From Kribbella jejuensis (GTDB taxonomy: Bacteria; Actinomycetota; Actinomycetes; Propionibacteriales; Kribbellaceae), in assembly GCF_006715085.1 (NCBI RefSeq), contig NZ_VFMM01000002.1:310001-374000 (forward strand): 64,000 bases of DNA, given 5' to 3'. The position numbers were made by a program, and so were the translations under genes. The notes under the pieces were generated by a model that was not told the origin of the DNA, ran no database searches, and saw only the letters and a list, made by a program, of their open reading frames with translations. Positions 27,661 to 36,757 of the stretch are shown piece after piece (the first letter of the stretch is position 1; each line of letters opens with the position of its first letter).

Positions 27661-28365
27661 ATGACGACTGTTGCCGCTGACCTCGCGCCCACCGGTGTGC
27701 TTCGCGCCTCGATCAACCTCGGGAATCCGGTGCTCGCGCAGGGTACGCCGGACGCGCCCACTGGGATCACCGTCGACATCGCGCGCGAGCTGACCAAGCG
27801 GCTCGACCTGCCGCTGGAGCTGGTCTGCTTCGACGCGGCCCGGAAGTCGTTCGAGGCGCTGACCACCGGCCAGGCGGACATCTGCTTCCTCGCGATCGAG
27901 CCGGCCCGGGCGGCCGAGGTCGCGTTCACCGCGCCGTACGTCGTGATCGAAGGCGTCTTCACCGTCCCGCAGGACTCGACGCTGACCACGGTCGCCGAGG
28001 TGGACGCGCCGGGCGTGCGGATCGGCGTCAAGCAGGGTTCGGCGTACGACCTGTACCTGACCAGGACGTTGCAGCACGCCGAGATCGTCCGGGGCGCCGA
28101 AGGGGTGGACGTGTTCCGCGCCGAGGGCCTCGAGGTCGCGGCCGGGATCCGCCAGCCGATCACGCAGTACGTCGCGCAGAACCCGGACCTGCGGCTGATC
28201 GACGAGCGGTTCATGCAGATCCAGCAGGCCGTCGGTACGACGAAGGACAAGAGCGCTGAGACGGTCGCTTACCTCACTGACCTGATCGACGAGCTGAAGT
28301 CCTCCGGCTTCGTCGCTGCGTCCCTCAGCTCGGCCGGGCAGTCCAGCACTCTCGTCGCCCCGTAG
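27661..28365 (+). CDS. Cytosolic SBP_bac_3-type amino-acid-binding domain protein
   Basis: A 234-residue protein with the fold signature of polar amino-acid ABC binding proteins: GVLRASINLGNPVLAQ, then TGITVDIARELTKRLDLPLE, AEVAFTAPYVVIEGVF and GVRIGVKQGSAYDLYL. It has no signal peptide or lipobox, and no permease or ATPase genes adjoin it. It may act as a soluble cytosolic binding or sensor protein, or be an export-independent relative used in catabolism. The leaderless start (TAGGGT before ATG 27661) argues that the N-terminus is real rather than an internal start of a longer secreted form. Confidence 0.75.
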   Translation: MTTVAADLAPTGVLRASINLGNPVLAQGTPDAPTGITVDIARELTKRLDLPLELVCFDAARKSFEALTTGQADICFLAIEPARAAEVAFTAPYVVIEGVFTVPQDSTLTTVAEVDAPGVRIGVKQGSAYDLYLTRTLQHAEIVRGAEGVDVFRAEGLEVAAGIRQPITQYVAQNPDLRLIDERFMQIQQAVGTTKDKSAETVAYLTDLIDELKSSGFVAASLSSAGQSSTLVAP

Positions 28366-28518
28366 CGGAAAGTAGTCAGGCAGGAACCTGCCGTGGCAGC
28401 GGGTTCGGGCAACCTTTCGGTCGGCTCCGGACATCTACCGGTGAGTGGTCGCGCGGCTCCGCTCTGTAAGTGGTCCAGCGCGACCCCATGTGAGGACAAC
28501 GATCGGGAGGGACTCATC

Positions 28519-31500
28519 GTGGTAGCCACACCACGATCGAGGCGCTTCGGCCTAGCCGCCGTCGCCTCGGTCGCCGCTCTGGGGCTCGGGCTGTCCGCCC
28601 CGGGCCAAGCATCAGCCGGACCGCAGACCCCACCAGCCGCGAAGCCGAAAGGATCCGACCGCAGCATCACGCTGATCACAGGCGACCGGGTCACCCTGCA
28701 GGGCGGCGACCCCGCCCGCGCGACGATCCAGCCCGGCAAGGGCCGGACCCATGTTGCGTTCAGTTCGTACCGGCAGAAGGACCACCTGTACGTCGTACCG
28801 TCCGACGTCCGCGCGCGGCTCGCCGAGGGGAGGCTGGACGCCCGCCTGTTCGACGTGACCGGCCTGATCAAGGACGGGTACGACGACGCCGTGCCGCTGA
28901 TCGTGACGTACAAGGGCAGGCGGGCCGCCGTACCGGGCGCGCGTCAATTGCCCGCGATCAACGGCGCCGCGCTGGCGGCGACGAAGGACTCGAAGGTGCT
29001 GGACGACGCCGGCATCGACAAGGTCTGGCTGGACGGCAAACGCCAGGTCACGCTGGACCAATCGGTCCCGCAGATCGGCGCGCCGACCGCCTGGAAGGCC
29101 GGCTACACCGGCAAAGGCGTCCCGGTCGCGGTCCTCGACACGGGCATCGACAAGTCGCACCCGGACCTGGCGACCCAGGTCGTCGGGATGAAGAACTTCA
29201 CCGACTCCCCGGACGGCGATCACTTCGGCCACGGCACCCACGTGGCGTCGACGATCGCCGGTACGGCGGCCGCGTCGAGCGGCAAGTACAAGGGCGTCGC
29301 ACCGGACGCGCGGCTCTACGACGGCAAGGTCTGCGACGACGGCGGCAGCTGCCAGGACTCCGCGATCGTGGCCGGGATGGAGTGGGCCGCGAAGGACGTC
29401 AAGGCGAAGATCGTCAACCTCAGCCTCGGCAGCACCGACACCCCGGAGATCGACCCGCTCGAGGAGGCGGTGAACCGGCTGACCGCCGAGACCGGCACGT
29501 TGTTCGTGATCGCGGCCGGCAACGACGGTCCCGGCGAGCGGACGATCGGCTCGCCCGGCAGCGCGGAGTCCGCGCTCACCGTCGGCGCGGTCGACAAGCA
29601 GAACGGGCTGGCCGACTTCTCCAGCCGCGGTCCGCGGATCGGCGACGGGGCGGTGAAGCCGGACATCAGCGCGCCCGGCGTCTCGATCGTCGCGGCGAAG
29701 GCGCAGGACTCCGTGATAGGCGAGCCGGTCGGCGACCGGTACCTCCGGCTCGACGGTACGTCGATGGCGACCCCGCACGTCGCCGGGTCGGCCGCGATCC
29801 TCGCCCAGGAACACCCGACCTGGAAGGCCGCCGAGCTCAAGGGCGCGCTGATGGGTTCGGCCAAGCCGGCCGCGGACCAGACCGCGTTCGAGCAGGGCGC
29901 CGGACGCGTGGATGTTGCCAAGGGCATCAAACAGACCGTGATCGCGGAACCCGGCGACCTCTCCTTCGGTACGGCGGTGTGGCCGCACGGCGACGACACA
30001 CCGGTGACCAAGACGCTGACGTACCGCAACCTCGGCGACAAGGCCGTCACGCTCAAGCTGGCCGCGAACCTCAACGCTCCGGACGGCGCGCCCGCTCCAG
30101 CCGGTGCGCTGAGGCTGAGCGCGACCACGGTGACCGTTCCGGCCGGTGGTACGGCGTCGGTCCAGGCGACCTCGAACACCAAGCACGACGGCGCCGACGG
30201 CCTGTACTCGGGCCGGATCACAGCGACCGGCGGCGACGTCAGCGTCACGTCCGGAATCGGTGTGGAGAAGGAGAAGGAGAGCTACAACCTCACGCTGAAG
30301 GCGATCGGCGTCGACGGCAAGCCGACGGCCTTCGACGGCGTACTGCTGGGGCTGAGCCAGAACCTCTTCCAGTTCATCGGTGACGGTAGCGAAACGCTCA
30401 AGCTGCGGTTGCTGAAGGGCGAGTACTTGGTGCAGAACAGCCAGTTCGTCGAGAAGTCCGACGGCAGCGTCGCCAGCTACGGCCTCGTGCAGCCGTCGAT
30501 CCAGCTCACGAAGGACACCACGGTCGTGTTCGACGCGCGGACGGCGAAACCGGTCAAGGTGACCGTGCCGCAGGTCGGCGCCAAGGCGGCCCTCGCCGAC
30601 GTCGGCTTCGACCGCGCGTCCGCGGACGGCGCGTACGGCCTGAGCTATGCGGGCTTGTCGTTCGGCTTCGACGACATCTACAGCGCGCAGGTGGGATCCG
30701 CTGTCCTGCCGCCGGCGCAGTTGACCGGGCACGTCGCGTCGCAGTGGGCGCAGCAGGACGCAGAGGGCAGCTTCGACAACTCGCCGTACCTCGTCGGTCA
30801 GGCGAACTCGTTCCCGGGCGTCTTCCCGACCGGGTTCATGCGCGCGGTGAAGCCGACCGAGCAGGCCGCGGTCGCGCAGGCCGTCAACGCCACCAGCGAT
30901 CACCCGCTCCAGCGGATCGTGCAGGGTGTGGCGCCGGGCATGAGCGGCGGTTGGGCGATCGTGCTGATGTACGGCAAGGCGCCGCTGACCACCACGCTGT
31001 ACGCCGACGCCAAGCCGGCTCGCTGGCAGACCGAGGTGGACGAGGTGGTGCCGAGCACCGATCCGAACAACCCGTTCCCCGAGACGCTCAGCACGCTGCT
31101 GTCGCCGTCGACGGCGTACCGCGCCAAGCCGTACCGCGAACGGTTCAACGCGGCGGCGTTCACGACCGCGCCCGGCGAGGCGGTCCGTACCGGCGGCGAC
31201 CTGTACCTGTCCGCGTACGGGCACGCCGACGCGGACGGCAACCGTGGCTTCATCGCCGCCGACTCGCAGTCGAGCAAGCTGCTGCACGACGGCAAGGTTG
31301 TCGCGGAGTCGCCGTACTTCGGTTACATCGAGGCGAGCGGTCTGCCGGCGGCGAAGACGGCGTACACGCTGGAGTCGACGCAGACGCAGTCCGCCGGTCC
31401 GTCGTCGACCAGGATGGACCTGCGCTGGACGTTCACGTCGGCGGCGACCTCTACCGCGACCAGGCTGCCGTTGCTGGGGATCCGTTTCCAGCCGAAGGTG

Positions 31501-31785
31501 GACGACCACAACCGGGCCGTGCGCAAGCCGATCACCGTGCTGCCGGTGGTGGTCGACCCGCAGGACGGGCAGCAGTTGCCGGCGATCCGGAAGCTGACCG
31601 TGCAGGTGTCCGGCGACGACGGCAAGACCTGGCACAACGCCGCGGCGGTGCCGATCGGCCACGGCCGGTACACGGCGATCTTCGAGACCCCGGCCGGTTC
31701 GTCGATCTCGGTGCGCTCGCACCTGGCCGACGGCTCCGGGAACCAGACGGACCTGACGGTGGTCAGGGCGTACCAACTGCGGTGA
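28519..31785 (+). CDS. Large secreted S8 family serine peptidase (subtilase)
   Basis: A 1088-residue extracellular subtilase. It has an N-terminal signal peptide (RSRRFGLAAVASVAALGLGLSA, cleavage near QASA-GP about residue 34) and a propeptide-like region to about 175. The S8 domain has the catalytic triad D207 (VLDTGID), H238 (GHGTHVAS) and S415 (GTSMATPHVAG). A roughly 600-residue C-terminal region of beta-rich domains begins with an Fn3-like segment (LSFGTAVWPHGDDTPVTKTL). GTG 28519 is chosen because GGAGG lies eight bases upstream. It likely degrades external proteins. It is monocistronic, ended by a strong terminator shared with mdh. Confidence 0.93.
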   Translation: MVATPRSRRFGLAAVASVAALGLGLSAPGQASAGPQTPPAAKPKGSDRSITLITGDRVTLQGGDPARATIQPGKGRTHVAFSSYRQKDHLYVVPSDVRARLAEGRLDARLFDVTGLIKDGYDDAVPLIVTYKGRRAAVPGARQLPAINGAALAATKDSKVLDDAGIDKVWLDGKRQVTLDQSVPQIGAPTAWKAGYTGKGVPVAVLDTGIDKSHPDLATQVVGMKNFTDSPDGDHFGHGTHVASTIAGTAAASSGKYKGVAPDARLYDGKVCDDGGSCQDSAIVAGMEWAAKDVKAKIVNLSLGSTDTPEIDPLEEAVNRLTAETGTLFVIAAGNDGPGERTIGSPGSAESALTVGAVDKQNGLADFSSRGPRIGDGAVKPDISAPGVSIVAAKAQDSVIGEPVGDRYLRLDGTSMATPHVAGSAAILAQEHPTWKAAELKGALMGSAKPAADQTAFEQGAGRVDVAKGIKQTVIAEPGDLSFGTAVWPHGDDTPVTKTLTYRNLGDKAVTLKLAANLNAPDGAPAPAGALRLSATTVTVPAGGTASVQATSNTKHDGADGLYSGRITATGGDVSVTSGIGVEKEKESYNLTLKAIGVDGKPTAFDGVLLGLSQNLFQFIGDGSETLKLRLLKGEYLVQNSQFVEKSDGSVASYGLVQPSIQLTKDTTVVFDARTAKPVKVTVPQVGAKAALADVGFDRASADGAYGLSYAGLSFGFDDIYSAQVGSAVLPPAQLTGHVASQWAQQDAEGSFDNSPYLVGQANSFPGVFPTGFMRAVKPTEQAAVAQAVNATSDHPLQRIVQGVAPGMSGGWAIVLMYGKAPLTTTLYADAKPARWQTEVDEVVPSTDPNNPFPETLSTLLSPSTAYRAKPYRERFNAAAFTTAPGEAVRTGGDLYLSAYGHADADGNRGFIAADSQSSKLLHDGKVVAESPYFGYIEASGLPAAKTAYTLESTQTQSAGPSSTRMDLRWTFTSAATSTATRLPLLGIRFQPKVDDHNRAVRKPITVLPVVVDPQDGQQLPAIRKLTVQVSGDDGKTWHNAAAVPIGHGRYTAIFETPAGSSISVRSHLADGSGNQTDLTVVRAYQLR

Positions 31786-31793
31786 GAACGGCG

Positions 31794-31831
31794 GAAGGCC
31801 CCCGGGATCTGAACTGGTCCCGGGGGCCTTC
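31794..31831. terminator. Bidirectional terminator between subtilase and mdh
   Basis: A perfect 14-bp stem (GAAGGCCCCCGGGA / TCCCGGGGGCCTTC) with a ten-base loop is followed by TGTTCTGCT. The genes on both sides converge on it. Confidence 0.88.
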
Positions 31832-31844
31832 TGTTCTGCTGGTG

Positions 31845-32837
31845 TCAGCCGATCAGGCCGAGGTCCTTCACCGCGTCGCGCTCCTCGCCGAGCTCGGCGG
31901 TCGAGGCGTCGATCTTGCCGCGGGAGAACTCGTTGATGTCCAGGCCCTGGACGATCTCCCAGTTGCCGTCCTTGGTGGTCACCGGGAACGACGAGATCAG
32001 GCCCTCGGGTACGTCGTACGAACCGTCGGAGACGACCGCCATCGAGGTCCAGTCGCCCGCGGCGGTGCCCTTCAGCCAGTCGCGGGTGTGGTCGATCGTG
32101 GCGGCCGCGGCGGAGGCGGCCGAGGACGCGCCCCGGGCCTCGATGATCGCGGCGCCGCGCTTCTGCACAGTCGGCAGGAAGTCGTTCTCCAGCCAGGCCT
32201 GGTCGTTCACGACCTCGGCGGCGTTCTTGCCGGCCACTTCGGCGTGGAAGATGTCCGGGTACTGGGTCGCGGAGTGGTTGCCCCAGATCGTCATCTTCTT
32301 CAGGTCGGTGACGTGCACGCCGGCCTTCTTCGCCAGCTGCGCCAGCGCCCGGTTGTGGTCCAGCCGGGTCAGCGCGGAGAACCGCTCGGCCGGGATGTCG
32401 GGCGCGTTGCTCTTCGCGATCAGCGCGTTGGTGTTCGCCGGGTTGCCGGTGACGGTGATCCGGATGTCGTCGGCGGCGTGGTCGTTCAGCGCCTTGCCCT
32501 GGACGGTGAAGATCGCGCCGTTGGCCTCCAGCAGGTCACCGCGCTCCATGCCCTTCGTCCGCGGCCGCGCGCCGACGAGCAGCGCGACGTTGACGCCGTC
32601 GAACACCTTGTTCGGGTCGTCGCCGATCTCGATCCCGGCCAGCGTCGGGAACGCGCTGTCGTCGAGCTCCATCACGACACCCTCGAGGGCCTTCAGCGCC
32701 GGGGTGATCTCCAGCAGCCGCAGCTCCACCGGGGTGTCGGGCCCGAGCAGCGCACCGCTCGCGATCCGGAACAGCAGGCTGTAGCCGATATTCCCCGCGG
32801 CCCCGGTAACGGCCACCTTCACCGGTGTAGTGCTCAC
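31845..32837 (-). CDS. mdh: Malate dehydrogenase
   Basis: A 330-residue NAD-dependent malate dehydrogenase of the TCA cycle. The nucleotide-binding VTGAAGNIGYSLLFRIA (about residues 10-26), the substrate Arg segment GARPRTKGMERGDLL, LTRLDHNRA with the Asp partner and IWGNHSATQYPD with the catalytic His are all present. Length is normal for the actinobacterial family. GTG 32837 is preceded by AGGAGCGAGTC. The upstream region (32838-33027) holds divergent promoters for mdh and the phosphodiesterase. Confidence 0.96.
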   Translation of the reverse strand: MSTTPVKVAVTGAAGNIGYSLLFRIASGALLGPDTPVELRLLEITPALKALEGVVMELDDSAFPTLAGIEIGDDPNKVFDGVNVALLVGARPRTKGMERGDLLEANGAIFTVQGKALNDHAADDIRITVTGNPANTNALIAKSNAPDIPAERFSALTRLDHNRALAQLAKKAGVHVTDLKKMTIWGNHSATQYPDIFHAEVAGKNAAEVVNDQAWLENDFLPTVQKRGAAIIEARGASSAASAAAATIDHTRDWLKGTAAGDWTSMAVVSDGSYDVPEGLISSFPVTTKDGNWEIVQGLDINEFSRGKIDASTAELGEERDAVKDLGLIG

Positions 32838-33027
32838 GACTCGCTCCTTTGTGCTTTGTGGTGCTTGGGACGCTAGCAAGCCACGTGCTCGGTACCAACG
32901 CTGGGGGCGGGGCGATTACCTCACACCCCGATGGATCGTTCACCGATCGGCCATCCGGCGTACCTGATGAGGCCGACGCCGTGCCTGAGGGTGAGCTGAG
33001 AGTCCCCTGACGTGTGAGGAGTACCTG

Positions 33028-34125
33028 ATGAAGCTGTCCCACCGGTGGTTGCCGGTCGCGGCGTTGGCGGTCGCGGCGGCGATCGCCGTACCTGCCTCGT
33101 CTCCTGTTGCTGTTGCCGGTCAGCACGACGCATTCGTGATCGTGGGTCATCGGGGCGCGTCCGGGTACCGGCCCGAGCACACGTTGGCGTCGTACGAGCT
33201 GGCTGCCCGGATGGGGGCCGACTTCATCGAGCCGGACCTGGTCAGCACCAAGGACCACGTGCTGGTCGCCCGGCACGAGCCGGAGATCGGCGGTACGACG
33301 GACGTCGCGAACCACCCGGAGTTCAAGGACCGCAAGAAGACGAAGGTGCTCGACGGCGTCGCCACCACCGGCTGGTTCACCGAGGACTTCACGCTGGCCG
33401 AACTGAAGACACTGCGCGCGGTCGAGCGGATTCCGGCGATCCGGCAGCACAACACGGTCTTCAACGGGCGGTACCAGATCCCCACGTTCCAGGAGGTCAT
33501 CGACCTGTCGAAGCGGCTGTCCAAGGAGCTCGGCCGGCCGATCGGCATCTACCCCGAGACCAAGCACCCGACGTACTTCCGCGCCCAGGGTCTCCCGCTG
33601 GAGCCTGAGCTGGTGAAGGCATTGAACCGCAACGGCCTGAACCGGCGCGGCGCCAAGGTCTACGTGCAGTCCTTCGAGGTCGGGAACCTCAAGGCGTTGC
33701 GTCGCGAGCTGCGGGTCCCGCTGGTGCAGCTGACCAGCGCGAGCGGAGCGCCGTACGACTTCGTGGTCTCCGGCGACAAGCGCACGTACGCCGACATCGT
33801 CAGCGCGGCCGGTCTGCGCGACGTCGCGACGTACGCCGATGGTGTCGGTCCGTCGAAGGACCAGGTCATCCCGGTCGACGCGACCGGCAAGCTCGGTACG
33901 CCGACCGCGCTGGTCGCGAACGCGCACCGGGCCGGGCTGGTCGTGCACCCGTACACGTTCCGCGTCGAGAACACGTTCCTGCCGGCCGAGTTCGACAGCT
34001 CGGCGGTCCCGTCGGACGCGGGCAACCTGTTCGCCGAGATCGCGGCGTACCGCCGCGCCGGCATCGACGGCCTATTCACCGACAACACCGACGTCGCGGC
34101 AGCCGAGGACCGCGAGACCAGCTAA
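33028..34125 (+). CDS. Secreted glycerophosphodiester phosphodiesterase
   Basis: A 365-residue GDPD-family enzyme with a signal peptide (residues 1-30, ending SPVAVAG). The catalytic set is visible: HRGASGYRPEHT with the first His and Arg, IEPDLVSTKDHVLVARHEP with the metal-binding Glu and Asp and the second His, and late YPETKHP. It resembles GlpQ-type enzymes that release glycerol-3-phosphate from extracellular glycerophosphodiesters for phosphate or carbon supply. ATG 33028 is preceded by GAGGAG. Immediately after its stop the G-rich repeat array begins. Confidence 0.92.
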   Translation: MKLSHRWLPVAALAVAAAIAVPASSPVAVAGQHDAFVIVGHRGASGYRPEHTLASYELAARMGADFIEPDLVSTKDHVLVARHEPEIGGTTDVANHPEFKDRKKTKVLDGVATTGWFTEDFTLAELKTLRAVERIPAIRQHNTVFNGRYQIPTFQEVIDLSKRLSKELGRPIGIYPETKHPTYFRAQGLPLEPELVKALNRNGLNRRGAKVYVQSFEVGNLKALRRELRVPLVQLTSASGAPYDFVVSGDKRTYADIVSAAGLRDVATYADGVGPSKDQVIPVDATGKLGTPTALVANAHRAGLVVHPYTFRVENTFLPAEFDSSAVPSDAGNLFAEIAAYRRAGIDGLFTDNTDVAAAEDRETS

Positions 34126-34140
34126 CTGCTGAACCGGCAG

Positions 34141-35060
34141 GTGCTGCCGCGGAGGGTGATGCCGCGGCGAGTGCTGCACACCCGAACCAGGTACCCAGGC
34201 GCAAGGTGGGGTCGGGAGTGGGTTGTTGGGGGTGCGCCGCGGCGAGTGCTGCCGCGGAGGGTGCTGCGGCGGGTGTTGCCGCGGAGGGTGCTGCGGCGGG
34301 TGTTGCCGCGGAGGGTGCTGCGGCGGGTGTTGCCGCGGAGGGTGCTGCGGTGGAGGGTGCTGCGGTGGAGGGTGCGGGGCGGAGGGTGCGGGGCGGAGGG
34401 TGCGGGGCGGAGGGTGCTGGGGCGGCGGGTGTTGCCGCGGAGGGTGCTGCCGCGGCGTGTGCTGCTCGGAGGGTGCTGCGGTGGAGGGTGCTGCGGCGGA
34501 GGGTGCGGGGCGGAGGGTGCTGGGGCGGAGGGTGCCGGGGCGGCGGGTGTTGCCGCGGAGGGTGCTGCGGTGGAGGGTGTTGCCGCGGAGGGTGCTGCGG
34601 TGGAGGGTGTTGCCGCGGAGGGTGCTGCGGTGGAGGGTGCTGGCGCGGAGGGTGCTGCCGCGGAGGGTGATGCCGCGGCGAGTGCTGCCGCGGCGAGTGC
34701 TGCCCGGAGGGTGTTGCCGCGGAGGGTGCTGGGGCGGAGGGTGCTGGGGCGGAGGGTGCTGGGGCGGAGGGTGCTGGGGCGGAGGGTGCCGGGGCGGAGG
34801 GTGCCGGGGGAGCCGGAGGGTGTTGCCGCGGAGGGTGCTGGGGCGGAGGGTGCTGGGGCGGAGGGTGCCGGGGCGGAGGGTGCCGGGGCGGAGGGTGCCG
34901 GGGGAGCCGGAGGGTGTTGCCGCGGAGGGTGCTGGGGCGGAGGGTGCTGGGGCGGAGGGTGCCGGGGCGGAGGGTGCCGGGGGAGCCGGAGGGTGCTGCG
35001 GTGGAGGGTGCCGGGGGAGCCGGAGGGTGTTGGGGCGGAGGGTGCTGGGGTGGAGGGCGG
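34141..35060. repeat. G-rich 15-bp tandem-repeat array (putative G-quadruplex tract)
   Basis: Roughly fifty imperfect copies of a 15-bp unit, typical form GGAGGGTGCTGGGGC, with variants in the last seven bases (TTGCCGC, CTGCGGT, CCGGGGC). Four copies are 19 bp long and end GGGGGAGCC (from 34796, 34890, 34969 and 35003). No unit contains a stop codon in any frame, so long open frames appear on both strands. The 19-bp copies shift the frame each time, which argues against coding selection. The plus strand has G-runs of three or four every four to five bases, a strong G-quadruplex pattern. The array is the whole intergenic region before the methyltransferase-like gene. Confidence 0.9.
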
Positions 35061-35082
35061 GTCGGTGGGCGAGGATGGGCGG

Positions 35083-35889
35083 GTGGAACGTAGGACTGCC
35101 TCCGGGCTCGCCAGCGTCGAGGCGCAAGCCGACGGCACGTTCGTACTGCGGGTCGACGGGACGCCGCAGTCCCAGGTCGACCTCGCGGATCCCGCCCACC
35201 TGCCGTTCGAGTACATGCGCCGGATCGGCGACGTCATGGACGCGATCGCGCCGCGACGTCAGCCGATCGCCGTCGTCCATATCGGCGGCGCCGCCCTCAG
35301 CCTGCCGCGGTACGTCGCCGCGACCCGGCCACGCTCGCGCCAGATCGTCCTCGAGCCGGACGAGGACCTGACCGAATTCGTCCGCGAGACGCTGCCGCTG
35401 CCGAAACGGTCCGGCATCAAGGTCCGCCCGGTGACCGGCCGGGCCGGGATCGTGGAGCTGTACGACGACTCGATGGACGTGGTGATCCTCGACGCGTTCG
35501 AACACGAGGCGGTACCCGCGAACCTCGTGACGTCTGAGTTCTTCACCGAATGCGCCCGCGTCCTGCGCCCGACCGGCGTACTGATAGCCAACCTGATCGA
35601 CGGCCAAGCCGGCCTACCCTTCATCCGCCGAACAGCCGCGACAGTCCTCTCCACCATCGGCCCCGGCGCAGTCCTGGCCGAACGAAAAATCCTCCGCGGC
35701 AAATCCTTCGGCAACGTCATCCTCGTAGCCTCCCCCCACCCCCTCCCCACCCTCACCGATGCCGGCCGCCAAGCCCAGCCCCCGTACGACGTAGCCCCCC
35801 TCACCGAACTGGCCGGAAAAGCCAAACCCCTAACCGACGCCGACTCCTACCCCACCCCCCAAGCCCCCGCCGCAGTCTTCCGCACCTAA
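35083..35889 (+). CDS. SAM-dependent methyltransferase / spermidine synthase-like protein
   Basis: A 268-residue Rossmann protein of the spermine/spermidine synthase-like group: PIAVVHIGGAALSLPRYVAA corresponds to the glycine-rich SAM or dcSAM-binding motif I, QIVLEPDEDL the acidic end of strand 2, and DVVILDAFEHEAVP the active-site Asp region. Many such actinobacterial proteins have no proven substrate. GTG 35083 is chosen because homology-like sequence starts there and GAGGATGGGCGG precedes it. Without that choice the frame runs open back to 34141 through the repeat array (582 residues), which I regard as an artefact. It is flanked on both sides by tandem repeats. Codon use becomes more A- and C-rich towards the end. 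Confidence 0.75.
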   Translation: MERRTASGLASVEAQADGTFVLRVDGTPQSQVDLADPAHLPFEYMRRIGDVMDAIAPRRQPIAVVHIGGAALSLPRYVAATRPRSRQIVLEPDEDLTEFVRETLPLPKRSGIKVRPVTGRAGIVELYDDSMDVVILDAFEHEAVPANLVTSEFFTECARVLRPTGVLIANLIDGQAGLPFIRRTAATVLSTIGPGAVLAERKILRGKSFGNVILVASPHPLPTLTDAGRQAQPPYDVAPLTELAGKAKPLTDADSYPTPQAPAAVFRT

Positions 35890-36150
35890 CCCCCCCGCCG
35901 CCCACCTGTCGTCGCCCATCTGCTGCGCACCAGCCGGCGCCCACCTACGGCCCGCATATCTGGTGCCAGCCAACTGCTGCCGCGCACCTGCCACCGCCCA
36001 CCTGCCACCGCCCACCTGCTGTCGCCCACCTGCTGTCGCGCACCTGCCACCGCCCGCCTGCCACCGCGCAGCAGCCGCCTGCCACCTACGGCCCGCCCAT
36101 CTGGTGTCAGCCGCCTGCCGCCGCGCATCTGCCGCCCGCTCCGCGCCTAT
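35890..36150. repeat. 14-bp C-rich tandem repeats behind the methyltransferase gene
   Basis: This gene-free stretch holds imperfect 14-bp units of the type CGCCCACCTGCCAC or CGCCCACCTGCTGT. It also holds a longer duplicated segment that begins CTACGGCCCGC at about 35946 and 36088. No plausible gene lies in it. Confidence 0.75.
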
Positions 36151-36180
36151 GACCGGTCGGTGGGTGCATGCTGGTCGCGT

Positions 36181-36711
36181 TTATCGGATGGTGGCTGGGG
36201 TTCGTTCGGTTGTGCTGAGACGCGACAGTGTGCGGGCTACGGCGGAGCGTTCGGCTGGTGTGCCGCCGACGGAGCGGACGAGGTGGTCGAGGCGGTCGCG
36301 GCTTGGGAGGCGGGTGCCTCGGAGCCAGGCTTGAATGGTCGCGCGCGGAATGCCGGTGGTCTGCTGGAGGGTCCGCAGCGAGCGCGGCCGGGTGAGTACG
36401 GCGACAGCAGCGCCCAGGTGCTCAAGGGTTTGGGCGTGCTCGAGCAGAGCGACCACGTCGCGCGGGTCGCGCGCGGCCTCCTCCCAGCGCCGGCGCCATA
36501 CCGGCATCAGATCCGCGGGTACTCCGCAGCCCGTCAGGTACGCGGCCGCCACCTCCCACGTCGGCAGTTGCTTGCCGCTGGTGGCGCGGATGAGATGCGC
36601 ATGGGAGTAGTGCGCCCGCTCCGCCAGCTCGCGGTACGTCAGCCCAGCATTCCGCCGTACCCGTTGCAACGCGTCAGCGAACTCTTCGACATCCTCCACG
36701 TATTCAAACAT
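36181..36711 (-). CDS. XRE-type DNA-binding protein with two helix-turn-helix regions
   Basis: A 176-residue protein. Residues about 11-60 form a classical Cro/C1-type HTH (FADALQRVRRNAGLTYRELA, then SHAHLIRATSGKQLPTWEVAAAYL). A second HTH-like segment lies about 112-142 (LRTLQQTTGIPRATIQAWLRG). The N-terminal type is common in actinobacterial regulators that sit next to partner genes. ATG 36711 follows a short leader with repeated TGTTGA elements. It is divergent from the MOSC gene, with helically phased repeats between them, so autoregulation and control of the MOSC gene are plausible. Confidence 0.78.
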   Translation of the reverse strand: MFEYVEDVEEFADALQRVRRNAGLTYRELAERAHYSHAHLIRATSGKQLPTWEVAAAYLTGCGVPADLMPVWRRRWEEAARDPRDVVALLEHAQTLEHLGAAVAVLTRPRSLRTLQQTTGIPRATIQAWLRGTRLPSRDRLDHLVRSVGGTPAERSAVARTLSRLSTTERTPATIR

Positions 36712-36730
36712 AACTCAACATGATTCAACA
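36702..36730. promoter_or_regulatory. Helically phased repeats between the XRE and MOSC genes
   Basis: Three related elements lie about ten bases apart, on one DNA face: ATTCAAACA (36702), CTCAACA (36714) and TTCAACA (36724). They cover the XRE start codon and lie 15 bases before the MOSC -10 candidate (TACGCT, 36745-36750). Confidence 0.45.
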
Positions 36731-36757
36731 GAGCAAGCGCCGGTTACGCTTGACCAC

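Noticed and set aside
28612..31776. 1054-codon open frame on the minus strand
   Set aside because: Complete antisense shadow of the subtilase, with no recognisable domain and extreme Arg/Asp content.
34072..35607. 511-codon minus-strand frame with STLRG/NTLRP pentapeptide-like repeats
   Set aside because: It looks like a pentapeptide-repeat protein, but the array is open in several frames on both strands, the 19-bp units shift the frame, and no ribosome site or signal begins it.
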